Assembly (NCBI RefSeq): GCF_900461105.1
Contig: NZ_UFWZ01000001.1
Span: 2,445,001 to 2,509,000 of the forward strand
From: Clostridium putrefaciens
Lineage (GTDB): Bacteria; Bacillota; Clostridia; Clostridiales; Clostridiaceae
Length of the DNA stretch: 64,000 nt
Reading direction: 5' to 3'
Shown here: piece by piece, positions 18,300 to 27,457 of the stretch
Numbering within the stretch: position 1 is the first letter of the stretch
Layout of the letters: every line of letters starts with the position of its first letter
Notes under the pieces: model-generated
Seen by the model: the letters and a program-made list of their open reading frames with translations, nothing else
Told to the model about the DNA's origin: nothing
The model's database searches: none
Program-made: the position numbers and the translations under genes

Positions 18300-19654
18300 T
18301 AATTTTCTAATCTCTTTTCAAGTTCATTCTTTAAATCTTCAAATCCAGGCTTTCCTAGTAGAGCAAACATGTTCTTTTTATAAGCTTCAACTCCTGGTTG
18401 ATCGAAGGGATTAATCCCCAGTATATATCCACTTATGGCACAAGCCTTCTCAAAGAAATAAACCATATAACCAAAGTTAAATGGGGATATTTCAGAAATA
18501 TTTATTATTATATTAGGTACCCCTCCGTCACTATGGGCTAAAAGTGTTCCTTGAAATGCTTTATTATTAACAAAATGCATAGTTTTTCCTTCTAAAAAGT
18601 TTAATCCATCTATATCTTCTATATTTTTTTCTATAATTATTTCTTTTCTTGGTTTTTCTACATTTAATACAGTTTCAAATAAGTTTCTTCTACCATCTTG
18701 AATGTATTGTCCCATAGAATGTAAATCCGTAGAAAAGTCTACTGCTGCTGGGAATATACCCTTATTATCTTTGCCTTCACTTTCTCCATAAAGCTGTTTC
18801 CACCACTCTGAAAAATAATGAAGAGATGGTTCATAATTCACCATGATTTCTATGTTTTTTTCTTTTCTATAAAGAAGATTTCTAACTGCTGCATATTGAT
18901 AACAACTGTTCTCCTTTAAGTCATCATGAGAAAAGTCATCCATAGCCTTTTCTGAGCCCTTCATAATACTATCTATGTCCACTCCAGAAGCCGCAATAGG
19001 TAATAGTCCTACAGCAGTTAAAACAGAAAACCTCCCACCTACATCATCAGGTATAACAAAGGTTTCATACCCTTCTTTATCTGATAAAGATTTAAGTGCA
19101 CCCTTCTCTTTATCTGTTGTAGCAAATATCCTTTTTCTTGATTCTTCTTTTCCGTATTTCTTTTCTAAAAGGTCTTTAAATATCCTAAATGCGATGGCAG
19201 GTTCTGTAGTAGTACCGGACTTTGAAATTATATTTATAGAAATATCCTTATCTTTTATAGCTTCTAAAAGATCTGTGATATATGTAGAACTTATATTGTT
19301 ACCTACAAAGAATATAGCCGGTGACTTTCTTTGATCTTTATTTAAAATGTTATAAAAACTATGATTTAACATTTCTATAGCAGCTCTAGCACCAAGGTAG
19401 GACCCTCCAATACCTATTACTAATAAGACTTCTGAATCACTTCTAATCTTTTTAGCAGATTCTTTTATTCTGTTAAACTCTTCTTTGTCATAACTTACCG
19501 GAAGGTCAAGCCATCCTAAAAATTCTGATCCAAGACCTGTAGCATTATGAAGTGTTTTATGTGCTAGCTTTACTTCATTGCCTATAGCCTCTATTTCTTT
19601 ATCTTCTATGTAATCTTTAATATTTCTTAAATCTAAATTTAGCGGTTTATTCAT
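18299..19654 (-). CDS. pgi: glucose-6-phosphate isomerase
   Basis: A 451-residue glycolytic isomerase interconverting glucose 6-phosphate and fructose 6-phosphate. Signatures are [12 protein letters not shown] near 80, [10 protein letters not shown] near 142, [11 protein letters not shown] near 205 and the C-terminal [10 protein letters not shown]. The ATG at 19654 is chosen because AGGAG lies eight bases upstream; the ATG at 19660 is too close to it. Length equals that of Bacillus Pgi. Confidence 0.96.
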   Translation of the reverse strand: MNKPLNLDLRNIKDYIEDKEIEAIGNEVKLAHKTLHNATGLGSEFLGWLDLPVSYDKEEFNRIKESAKKIRSDSEVLLVIGIGGSYLGARAAIEMLNHSFYNILNKDQRKSPAIFFVGNNISSTYITDLLEAIKDKDISINIISKSGTTTEPAIAFRIFKDLLEKKYGKEESRKRIFATTDKEKGALKSLSDKEGYETFVIPDDVGGRFSVLTAVGLLPIAASGVDIDSIMKGSEKAMDDFSHDDLKENSCYQYAAVRNLLYRKEKNIEIMVNYEPSLHYFSEWWKQLYGESEGKDNKGIFPAAVDFSTDLHSMGQYIQDGRRNLFETVLNVEKPRKEIIIEKNIEDIDGLNFLEGKTMHFVNNKAFQGTLLAHSDGGVPNIIINISEISPFNFGYMVYFFEKACAISGYILGINPFDQPGVEAYKKNMFALLGKPGFEDLKNELEKRLEN

Positions 19655-19759
19655 AAACATCACTCCTAGCTTTATTAATACTTTTCTCATAATAAATTCT
19701 ACCATTTACTTAACTTTTATTCCATCCATAGCATAAATCTTATTAGTAACAAAAATAAA

Positions 19760-19796
19760 AAAACTAGAATTTTCAAATTAAAACTTCTAGTTTATA
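19760..19796 (-). terminator. terminator
   Basis: Stem AAACTAGAA/TTCTAGTTT-type arms (19761-19770 with 19783-19793) with A and T flanks, downstream of the small gene at 19809. Confidence 0.7.
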
Positions 19797-19808
19797 TACA
19801 TTAAAATA

Positions 19809-20024
19809 TTATCTCATAAGCCTTGTTATTAAAAAAAGTACTACTCCAAAAATTACACTTGATATTAATGCTATAGGGATTAATATTGAATACTGCGCTA
19901 AAATTATAGCCCATATATCTTTTGCTGAAATTTTTTCTTGATTCATCTTTGGTTCATCTTCTAATTCTTCATCAGGCCTAAATTTAAGTCCCTCAAGACT
20001 TTCTTGATTATTATTGAAAAACAT
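19809..20024 (-). CDS. small single-span membrane protein, 71 aa
   Basis: Unrecognised. Residues 1-38 are charged and acidic (PDEELEDEPKMNQEK); residues 40-68 form one long hydrophobic span ending LITRLMR. ATG start with a strong AGGAGG. It lies between oppF and pgi with terminators on both sides, so it is its own unit. Confidence 0.68.
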   Translation of the reverse strand: MFFNNNQESLEGLKFRPDEELEDEPKMNQEKISAKDIWAIILAQYSILIPIALISSVIFGVVLFLITRLMR

Positions 20025-20109
20025 CTCAATTCCTCCTAAGAGCTAAATTTACATTAATGTTATCACAATATATGATCAAATACCACATAATATTAATGTA
20101 TTAAAATTT

Positions 20110-20148
20110 TTAAAAAGCATCTACGGATTTACACCATAGATGCTCTAA
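20110..20148 (-). terminator. terminator of the opp operon
   Basis: Stem AGCATCTA/TAGATGCT (20116-20123 with 20137-20144) followed on the minus strand by a T run, 12 bases after the oppF stop. Confidence 0.88.
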
Positions 20149-20159
20149 AAGCTTATATG

Positions 20160-21128
20160 TTATTTTATAAGGTGACAAGCAACAAAGTGCTCATCTCCCA
20201 CATTTTTAAATTCAGGAACTTCTTTACTGCATACATCCATGGCATAAGGACATCTTGTATGGAACTTACATCCAGATGGTGGATTTGCAGGACTTGGAAT
20301 ATCCCCTTTTAATATTATTCTATCTCTTCTTAATGTAGGATCTGGTATAGGTACTGCTGAAAGCAATGCCTGTGTATATGGGTGAAGAGGATTTTCATAT
20401 AATTTAGTTTTAGGTGCAACTTCTATTAATGATCCTAAATACATAACTCCAACTTTATGAGATATGTGTTTAACAACACTTAAGTCATGAGATATAAATA
20501 AATATGAGAAACCATTCTTCTCTTGTGAATCCATCATTAAGTTTATTATTTGTGATTGTATTGAAACGTCTAGAGCTGATACAGGCTCATCTGCCACTAT
20601 AAACTTAGGATTCATTATAAGCGCTCTTGCTATTCCTATTCTTTGTCTTTGTCCCCCTGAAAATTCATGAGGATATCTTCTTATATGATAAGGCGCAAGT
20701 CCACAAATCTTTAAAGTTTCTACTACTTTATCACTAATTTCTGCTTTTGAACAAAGACCATGTTGAAGCATAGCCTCACCAACTATATCCCCTATAGTCA
20801 TTCGTGGATTTAAAGAGCTATAAGGATCTTGGAATATAATCTGCATTTTAGGTCTTAGAGATCTCATTTCCTTTTTTGTAAGCTCATTAAGATCTTTATT
20901 TTCAAATATAACCTTTCCATCAGTTTTTTCTAATAACCTAAGGATAGTTCTACCTGTAGTACTTTTTCCACATCCTGATTCACCAACTAGTCCGAATGTT
21001 TCACCCTTTTTAATTTCAAAAGAAATATTATCTACTGCCTTTACATGTCCAACTGTTTTTGAGAATACTCCTGCTTTAATAGGGAAATACTTTTTTAGGT
21101 TTTCAACCTTTAAAATTGTTTCTGACAT
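20160..21128 (-). CDS. oppF: oligopeptide ABC transporter ATPase OppF
   Basis: A 322-residue ATP-binding subunit. Walker A GESGCGKST near 47, signature SGGQRQR near 158, Walker B FIVADEP near 178, switch His in SHDLSVV. The C-terminal oligopeptide-transporter extension carries four Cys (CKFHTRCPYAMDVC and VACHL), a pattern known to bind an Fe-S cluster in some Opp/Dpp ATPases. Its ATG directly follows the oppD stop codon. Confidence 0.95.
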   Translation of the reverse strand: MSETILKVENLKKYFPIKAGVFSKTVGHVKAVDNISFEIKKGETFGLVGESGCGKSTTGRTILRLLEKTDGKVIFENKDLNELTKKEMRSLRPKMQIIFQDPYSSLNPRMTIGDIVGEAMLQHGLCSKAEISDKVVETLKICGLAPYHIRRYPHEFSGGQRQRIGIARALIMNPKFIVADEPVSALDVSIQSQIINLMMDSQEKNGFSYLFISHDLSVVKHISHKVGVMYLGSLIEVAPKTKLYENPLHPYTQALLSAVPIPDPTLRRDRIILKGDIPSPANPPSGCKFHTRCPYAMDVCSKEVPEFKNVGDEHFVACHLIK

Positions 21129-22106
21129 CTATTTCTCCTCCTCATAAAGCCAACATGCTACTTTATGTCCTGGCTCGATTTCAACTAATGGTGGAATCTT
21201 CTTTCTACATATGTCCATTGCTTTTTCACATCTCTCGCAGAAGTAACAGTTATCTGGCATACCTATAGGATTTGGCACTTGTCCCGGTATAGAATATAAT
21301 CTTTTATCTTCTTGATTTATAGATGGCTTTGATTTTAACAGTCCTGTAGTATATGGATGCATAGGTTTTGCAAATAAACTTTTAACATCTGCTTCCTCTA
21401 CTACTTTTCCAGCATACATAACTACAACATAATCTGCCATCTCCGCTATAACTCCAAGATCATGTGTTATAAGCATTATTGAAGTATTTAACTTCTCTTT
21501 TATATTTCTCATAAGATCTAATATTTGAGCTTGAATTGTAACGTCAAGAGCTGTAGTTGGCTCATCAGCAATAAGTAACTTTGGATTACAAGATAATGCC
21601 ATAGCTATCATTACTCTTTGCCTCATACCACCACTAAGTTCATGTGGGTATGAATCTACAATCTTTTCAGCTCTTGGAATACCAACAAGCTTTACCATTT
21701 CAATAGCTTTTTTTCTTGCTTCTTCTTTGCTTAGCTTTTGATGAAGTATAACTGCTTCAGATATTTGAAAGCCCACAGTGAATACAGGGTTTAAAGAGGT
21801 CATAGGTTCCTGGAATATAACAGACATCTTATTGCCTCTTATTTCTCTCATTTCTGCCTCGCTTAAAGCTAGTATGCTCTTTCCTTCAAAGAAAATATCT
21901 CCACTAACTATCTTTCCTGGAGGGCTTGGAATAAGTCTCATCAAGGACATTGAAGTAACTGACTTACCACATCCTGACTCACCAACTATTCCCACAGTTT
22001 CTCCCTCTCTTATTTTAAAACTAACATCGTTAACCGCTTTAACCACGCCATCTTCTGTATAAAAATAAGTTTTTAAATTCTTAAACTCTACTAAATCTTT
22101 AGCCAT
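21129..22106 (-). CDS. oppD: oligopeptide ABC transporter ATPase OppD
   Basis: A 325-residue ATP-binding subunit pairing with OppF. Walker A GESGCGKSV near 39, signature LSGGMRQR near 155, Walker B LLIADEP near 175. The C-terminal extension has CYFCERC...C and a late VACW, again a four-Cys arrangement. ATG at 22106 fits AGAGGTG six bases upstream; the GTG at 22115 overlaps that site. Confidence 0.95.
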   Translation of the reverse strand: MAKDLVEFKNLKTYFYTEDGVVKAVNDVSFKIREGETVGIVGESGCGKSVTSMSLMRLIPSPPGKIVSGDIFFEGKSILALSEAEMREIRGNKMSVIFQEPMTSLNPVFTVGFQISEAVILHQKLSKEEARKKAIEMVKLVGIPRAEKIVDSYPHELSGGMRQRVMIAMALSCNPKLLIADEPTTALDVTIQAQILDLMRNIKEKLNTSIMLITHDLGVIAEMADYVVVMYAGKVVEEADVKSLFAKPMHPYTTGLLKSKPSINQEDKRLYSIPGQVPNPIGMPDNCYFCERCEKAMDICRKKIPPLVEIEPGHKVACWLYEEEK

Positions 22107-22119
22107 CACTATCACCTCT

Positions 22120-23043
22120 CTATTTCTTTAACTTAGGATCTATTGCGTCTCTTAAACCATCACCAAATAAGTTTATAGCCATAACTGTAAGGAATATAGC
22201 AACTCCTGGTGGCATCCAAAGCCACGGTCTATATTGGATATTATACATATCATAAACTGACTGTATCATATTACCCCAAGAGGCTGTTGGTGGTTGAACT
22301 CCAAGTCCTAAGAAACTTAGTGTTGACTCTGATAGAATTGCTCCTCCTAAACTAAGAGTAGCAGTTACTATAATTACAGGCACTGTATTTGGTAAAAGAT
22401 GCTTGAACATCTTTCTTGAATCAGTAAGCCCTAAAGCTTCTGCAGCTTCCATATATTCTTGCTCTCTAAGAGATAATATCTGTCCTCTTACCATACGGCA
22501 AAGTCCTGGCCAGTTTAAAAGACCTATAACTGCCATAACAACGAATATTCTTCTTTCAGGTCTTATACCAAGATCTGAAAGTATAGCTGCAAGAACTATA
22601 AGAAGTGGTAATGATGGTATACTCATAAATATATCCACTATTCTCATTATAATAGTATCTGTTATTCCACCATAATAACCTGCCACCGCTCCTAATATAC
22701 TTCCTATTACTACTTGAATAATAACGGAAGCTATACCAACAAACAAAGATATTCTCCCTGCTGATAGTGTTCTCGCAAATATATCTCTTCCAAGTGTATC
22801 AGTACCAAACCAGTACTTAGAAGAGGGTCTTAAAAATCCATCCGTATAGTTTACTTTATTCGGATCTTGTGTGAAGAAAGGTCCAAATACACAGACTAAA
22901 ACCATAGCTACTAGTATAAATAATCCTACCATAGCAAGCTTGTTTTTTCTTAATCTTTTCCATATAGTTTTAAAAGGTGTTTCAATCTTTTCCTTCTTTT
23001 CAACTACTGGTATATTATTATTCTTTTTAGTATTCTCTGACAC
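22120..23043 (-). CDS. oppC: oligopeptide ABC permease OppC
   Basis: A 307-residue permease with an N-terminal span (near 38-60) followed by the BPD_transp_1 domain. The EAA loop reads EYMEAAEALGLTDSRKMFKHLLPN near 195-218, the contact site for the ATPases. GTG start preceded by a G-rich ribosome site. Eleven bases separate it from oppB. Confidence 0.94.
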   Translation of the reverse strand: MSENTKKNNNIPVVEKKEKIETPFKTIWKRLRKNKLAMVGLFILVAMVLVCVFGPFFTQDPNKVNYTDGFLRPSSKYWFGTDTLGRDIFARTLSAGRISLFVGIASVIIQVVIGSILGAVAGYYGGITDTIIMRIVDIFMSIPSLPLLIVLAAILSDLGIRPERRIFVVMAVIGLLNWPGLCRMVRGQILSLREQEYMEAAEALGLTDSRKMFKHLLPNTVPVIIVTATLSLGGAILSESTLSFLGLGVQPPTASWGNMIQSVYDMYNIQYRPWLWMPPGVAIFLTVMAINLFGDGLRDAIDPKLKK

Positions 23044-23054
23044 TTCCCCACCCC

Positions 23055-24017
23055 CTACTTAAGTCTGATTCTTGGGTCAACTATTGCATATGTAATATCT
23101 GCAATTAAATTACCCACTAAAGTTAGTATAGCTAAAAGCATTTCAAATCCCATCAATAATTGATAGTCTCTTCCATTAATAGCTTCTATTGCAACCTTAC
23201 CTATTCCAGGCCAAACAAATATTTGCTCTGTTATAATAGCTCCCCCGAATAAACTTGGAAGATAAAATCCTAGTATAGTTATAACCGGTATTAAACCATT
23301 TCTAAGAGCATGTTTATAAACAACTACCTTTTCAGTAAGTCCTTTAGACCTCGCTGTTCTTACATAGTCTTGTCTTATAACTTCAAGCATACTTGTCCTT
23401 GTATATCTCATAAGTGATGCAACATTTCCAAGAGATAAAACTATAAATGGTAAGAACATATGATGCATAACATCTAAAATATGTCCTACAGGTGTCTTAG
23501 ATACCCCAAGTGCTGTCATTCCAGACACTGGGAATAATCTTAAATCTACCGCAAACCATTTTATAAGTAACATACCAAAGAAAAATGACGGTATTGAAAT
23601 TCCGATTAATGCAAATACCGTAAAGAACATATCGAATCCTGAGTATTGTTTAGTAGCTGAAATTATACCTAGTGGTACTGCAATTATTACACTTACTATA
23701 AATGAAGACATAGATAAGTAAAATGAATTCCAAACATAGGTGTTAATTACAGTCTTAACTGGCATCTTATGTTTTACTGACATTCCAAAGTCAAATCTTA
23801 TAGCTTTAGAAGCCCAGTTTATGTAACGTTTTAGTATACTTCCCTCTAGTCCATATTGTACTCTTAACTCTTGCTTCTTTTCTTCTGTCATTTTAGGATT
23901 TTGAATATTATCTACAGCATCCCCTGGTGCCAAGGCAAATACCGTAAATAAAATTATAGATACCCCTATTATTACTGGTATCATTTGTAGAAGCCTTCTC
24001 AATATATATTGCCTCAT
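23055..24017 (-). CDS. oppB: oligopeptide ABC permease OppB
   Basis: A 320-residue permease with six predicted spans. It starts MRQYILRRLLQMIPVIIGVS as most OppB proteins do, and its EAA loop is RQDYVRTARSKGLTEKVVVY near 205-225. ATG at 24017 has GGGGGAT seven bases upstream; the open frame extends upstream through a hairpin but without a start signal. Confidence 0.95.
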   Translation of the reverse strand: MRQYILRRLLQMIPVIIGVSIILFTVFALAPGDAVDNIQNPKMTEEKKQELRVQYGLEGSILKRYINWASKAIRFDFGMSVKHKMPVKTVINTYVWNSFYLSMSSFIVSVIIAVPLGIISATKQYSGFDMFFTVFALIGISIPSFFFGMLLIKWFAVDLRLFPVSGMTALGVSKTPVGHILDVMHHMFLPFIVLSLGNVASLMRYTRTSMLEVIRQDYVRTARSKGLTEKVVVYKHALRNGLIPVITILGFYLPSLFGGAIITEQIFVWPGIGKVAIEAINGRDYQLLMGFEMLLAILTLVGNLIADITYAIVDPRIRLK

Positions 24018-24048
24018 TTTTATCCCCCATTCTAAATAATATATCCTA

Positions 24049-24076
24049 AATGTGCCCGGTAAATCTCCGGGCACAT
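24049..24076 (-). other. intercistronic hairpin between oppA and oppB
   Basis: A GC-rich nine-pair stem TGTGCCCGG/CCGGGCACA (24051-24059 with 24067-24075), eleven bases after the oppA stop. No T run follows on the minus strand, so it resembles an mRNA-stabilising or attenuating hairpin that would favour OppA over the permeases. Confidence 0.75.
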
Positions 24077-24086
24077 AATAGTTTAA

Positions 24087-25811
24087 TTATTGCTCTATCT
24101 CATATTTACCTAAATCAATAGTGAAGTCTCTATAAGGAGATACATCTACATTTTTAATTCTTGAGTTAACAACCCACATATCTCTTCTTTGATAAACGAA
24201 GATATATGGAAGGTCTTTATTTAATTCTTTGTACATATCTTGATATATTACTTTTCTATCTTCTTGCTTAGTAGCTTTTAATCCCTTTGATATTAACTCA
24301 TCTACTTTTGCATTAGAATATCCTATTTCGTTTTGTGATCCACCAGTTTTAAATATAGTTGTAGGATCTGGGTCTGGTGTTAATCCCCAAGCCATGAAGT
24401 ACATATCATAGTCTCCATCTTTTTGTTTTACTTTAGCTCTTACTGTATTAAAGTCCATTTGTTCTGGTAAAAACTCTATACCAACTTCCTTAAAATCGCC
24501 CTTAGCAATAGCTAGTATTGCATCATTAACTTCATTTGGTGTAGATGCTAAGAATTTTATAGAAAGCTTATTTCCATCTTTTTCTCTTATTCCATCTGAA
24601 CCTTTTTTCCATCCTGCTTCATCTAATAATGAATTAGCCTTTTCTTTATCAAATTCATATTTATCAACATCATCTGTGTAAGCCCATGAAACCTTTGATT
24701 GAGGAATATTTATAACATTTGCATAACCTTTATAAACATTTTGTACAATAGCTTCTCTGTTTAGAGCATGTGCTATAGCTTGACGTACTTTTACATCTTT
24801 TAAAGCTTCTTTTCTATGATTAAATGCCATATATCCATATCCGTTTGTTGGGTATATATGTTGATCTAAGAATCCTTTAGATTTAATTTGTGATACGTTC
24901 TCAGTACTAACTGTTAAAGCATTTATATCAACTTCACCAGTCTCTAATAGCTGCATTGCAGTGTTTTTATTTGTAACTTTATATATTAAGTTAGGAATTT
25001 TAGCCTTACCTTGGAAGAAGTTTTCATTAGCTTCCAATATTACACTTTGTCCTTCTTTATATTCCTTTAGTTTATATGGGCCGGAGAATAACTCTGGAGT
25101 TCTATGAACTGCTTGAAGCTTGTCTCCTTCACCTTGCTTATAATGTTGTCCGTAGAATGCTTTAGGCAATGGTTGGAAATTCCCAATATCATATATAGCA
25201 GATGCATTAACTTCTTCTAATGTAACTTTAAGCGTTTTAGCATCAACCTTTTCTATACCTTCAATTTTATCTGAAGTACCATCATGGTAAGCATTCAATC
25301 CTTTTATCTTTAAAGCACTAATGTCTGATGGTCCATCATACGCTTTGTCTGCTCTGACAAAGAAAGAAAATTCTAAGTCATCAGTTGTAATTGGGGTACC
25401 GTCACTCCACTTAACTCCATCCTTTAAAGTGATTGTATAACTCAAACCATCTTCTGAAGGTTTAATTACTCCTAATCCATCTTCTAATGTTCCATCATGT
25501 TTAACATAAGATATATATGCAAACATAGAGTCAGCTACATATCTATCATATTGACTTTCATGATATGCTGGATTAAATATTCCATCTGGAGCATCTATAC
25601 CTATTACTATAGTATCTTTTCTATTTTTAGCTGCATCTGGATTCTTTGAAGCATCCTCTGCCTTTATAACTTCAGTTGCCTTATTAGTCAAATCACCATC
25701 TAGTTTTTTTGTATCTCCGCCTTGTTCTGGAGCCTTACTACCACAGGCTGTTAATGTTATAGCTAAAGTAGCCACCCCAGCAACTGTAGTAAGAAGCTTA
25801 TTTCTTTTCAT
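24087..25811 (-). CDS. oppA: oligopeptide-binding lipoprotein OppA
   Basis: A 574-residue family 5 substrate-binding protein. Signal peptide residues 1-22 with lipobox LTAC, lipidated C23. Family features are WSDGTPITTDDLEFSF near 138-153, the ATPNEVNDAI-type domain II segment and DYDMYFMAWGLTPDPDP near 470-486. First gene of oppABCDF, which imports peptides. Expression is likely highest here because of the downstream hairpin. ATG start with a G-rich ribosome site. Confidence 0.95.
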   Translation of the reverse strand: MKRNKLLTTVAGVATLAITLTACGSKAPEQGGDTKKLDGDLTNKATEVIKAEDASKNPDAAKNRKDTIVIGIDAPDGIFNPAYHESQYDRYVADSMFAYISYVKHDGTLEDGLGVIKPSEDGLSYTITLKDGVKWSDGTPITTDDLEFSFFVRADKAYDGPSDISALKIKGLNAYHDGTSDKIEGIEKVDAKTLKVTLEEVNASAIYDIGNFQPLPKAFYGQHYKQGEGDKLQAVHRTPELFSGPYKLKEYKEGQSVILEANENFFQGKAKIPNLIYKVTNKNTAMQLLETGEVDINALTVSTENVSQIKSKGFLDQHIYPTNGYGYMAFNHRKEALKDVKVRQAIAHALNREAIVQNVYKGYANVINIPQSKVSWAYTDDVDKYEFDKEKANSLLDEAGWKKGSDGIREKDGNKLSIKFLASTPNEVNDAILAIAKGDFKEVGIEFLPEQMDFNTVRAKVKQKDGDYDMYFMAWGLTPDPDPTTIFKTGGSQNEIGYSNAKVDELISKGLKATKQEDRKVIYQDMYKELNKDLPYIFVYQRRDMWVVNSRIKNVDVSPYRDFTIDLGKYEIEQ

Positions 25812-26139
25812 AAACGTTCCCCCTCTTAATTTTTGATATTTTTATATTTAAATAACATCATACCTTTAAGTTTCCCCGTAAATATTGTTTTAGGCACAAT
25901 GAATTTATCCTGATATAGAACTACATTATATTTAATAATAAAAACATATGAAAGATTCTGATAAATGAAGTTGGATCAAAGCTTAATAAATAAGTTTTTT
26001 ATAATAGTATAAAGTTTTTCACTTAATTTATTAACGTTTTGTTAATTTGATAAAATACTGAATTGATTAATGTAAAGGATATCCTTTGTCTAAAGTTATG
26101 AATAATTCTTAAACTGTTAACATTTAATTAGATAATTAC

Positions 26140-26168
26140 ATATTATCATATATCAAATTCTCTGTCAA
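26140..26168 (-). promoter_or_regulatory. candidate opp promoter
   Basis: On the minus strand TTGACA (26163-26168), 17 bases, TAATAT (26140-26145). It would give a leader of about 320 bases before oppA. That leader is AT-rich and shows no T-box or known riboswitch. The rest of 25812-26635 shows no gene. Confidence 0.5.
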
Positions 26169-26467
26169 TTTTATTATTTACATAATATTATTAAAATAAA
26201 TACCTTAATTATAGTCTATATTTATTTTAAAATTCATAAGTCGACTTTTATTTCCTATAGGCTTTGTGTTAAAAGAAAATATATCATACTATTAATATGA
26301 TGTAAAGTATATTCCATTATTATTTTTATTATACATTTTAATAAAAACATGAATCATTTCATTCACATTTTGCAATAATCAAAATAATGGAAATTGTACA
26401 CATTGTTGTTTAATTGACTTTTAATGCTTATACTATTATATAATGAATGTTTTTTCCTCTTTCTTAT

Positions 26468-26507
26468 AATAAAAAGAAGTTGTTATTTCATAATAACAAC
26501 CTCTTTT
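26468..26507. terminator. bidirectional terminator
   Basis: Nine-pair stem GTTGTTATT/AATAACAAC (26479-26487 with 26492-26500) with A and T runs on each side. It lies downstream of the minus-strand gene at 26636. Confidence 0.78.
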
Positions 26508-26635
26508 ATTTAAATTAAATTTAATGATTTTATCTTCTATTCAGTCTTCATGTTTATGTTTACACTAGATTTTAAATTATGATAACTAGTAGGATAGTCT
26601 TATTCTGATTTTTAAGTAAATCTATCAAATATAGA

Positions 26636-27073
26636 TTAACCTTTCTTATTGTAATAAATGTAAGTAAATATCTGTAGAATTAAGGATATTTGAAAAACAA
26701 GTCCAAAAGCTACAACCATACTTAGAAGTCCCTGAGCTTTAGTCCTATACCATAAAACAATACATGAAACCATAAGTACTAAACAAACAATCTCTATAAT
26801 TTTAATCGAAGCATTAGATGATTTAAGATTTATAAGCTCTTCTCTTTCATCATTTTCTTTTTCTGCTTCTCTAGTTTCCTTATAAGTTAAACTCTGCTTA
26901 ATAGAACTAAAACCTATTAGCATTGTAAATAGTGTATAAATACTATCTTTTATAACTTTTCCATTACTAATATCATTAAATCTCATAATTAATAAAATCA
27001 TATAAGCTAATGATAAAGCTAAAAAAAAGACTCCTATCCAAAATATTCTTTTATTATAAATTTTCTTTTTCAT
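26636..27073 (-). CDS. membrane protein paired with an XRE regulator
   Basis: A 145-residue membrane protein. Two hydrophobic segments (about 10-30 and 42-60), a central charged stretch with ETREAEKENDERE, then two more segments (about 90-110 and 118-140). Such four-span proteins with a DERE-like loop often lie behind small XRE repressors in Firmicutes; function unknown. ATG at 27073 fits AAAGGAG; the ATG at 27082 is too close. The gene overlaps the regulator gene by 20 bases. Confidence 0.75.
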   Translation of the reverse strand: MKKKIYNKRIFWIGVFFLALSLAYMILLIMRFNDISNGKVIKDSIYTLFTMLIGFSSIKQSLTYKETREAEKENDEREELINLKSSNASIKIIEIVCLVLMVSCIVLWYRTKAQGLLSMVVAFGLVFQISLILQIFTYIYYNKKG

Positions 27074-27275
27074 TTTTAACATTCTCCTTTAAACAATATA
27101 ATTCTTCAACAGTAGTTTCAAACACGAGAGCTATTTTATAAGCAAGCATAAGTGATGGATTATAATTTTGTTTCTCTAAAGATATAATAGTTCTTGAAGA
27201 AACATAAACTAAATCAGCTAATTGTTGTTGAGTCATATTACGAGCACTTCTAAACTCTTTAACTCTATTTTTCAA
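27054..27275 (-). CDS. small XRE-family transcriptional regulator
   Basis: A 73-residue protein made almost entirely of a Cro/CI helix-turn-helix: RSARNMTQQQLADLVYVSSRTIISLEKQNYNPS. Family members of this length (COG1476) repress an adjacent membrane-protein operon. The TTG at 27275 preceded by GGGGGG fits the usual family start; upstream codons are open but have no homology. Probably autoregulatory: near-direct repeats of GGTGA occur at 27304-27320 between promoter and start. Confidence 0.85.
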   Translation of the reverse strand: MKNRVKEFRSARNMTQQQLADLVYVSSRTIISLEKQNYNPSLMLAYKIALVFETTVEELYCLKENVKNEKENL

Positions 27276-27322
27276 TATCGTCCCCCCTGTACATGAAGCT
27301 TTGTTCACCTGAAGTCACCTTC

Positions 27323-27351
27323 ACATTACATTAAGAGTTATATTTTGTCAA
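27323..27351 (-). promoter_or_regulatory. promoter of the XRE/membrane pair
   Basis: On the minus strand TTGACA (27346-27351), 17-base spacer, TAATGT (27323-27328). Start point near 27316, giving a 40-base leader. Confidence 0.7.
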
Positions 27352-27407
27352 TAACATTTTTATAAAAAAATCCAGTTAAACCAATACCATATACTAATAT
27401 ATAACAA

Positions 27408-27450
27408 AGATACCCTGATTCAAATTAAACTGAATCAGGGTATCTTTTAT
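27408..27450 (-). terminator. terminator of guaA
   Basis: Perfect 14-pair stem GATACCCTGATTCA/TGAATCAGGGTATC (27410-27423 with 27430-27443), eight bases from the guaA stop, followed by a T-rich tract on the minus strand. Confidence 0.88.
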
Positions 27451-27457
27451 TTATATT

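Noticed and set aside
25812-26135. T-box or known riboswitch in the opp leader
   Set aside because: No T-box core, no conserved aptamer pattern and no terminator/antiterminator pair were found.
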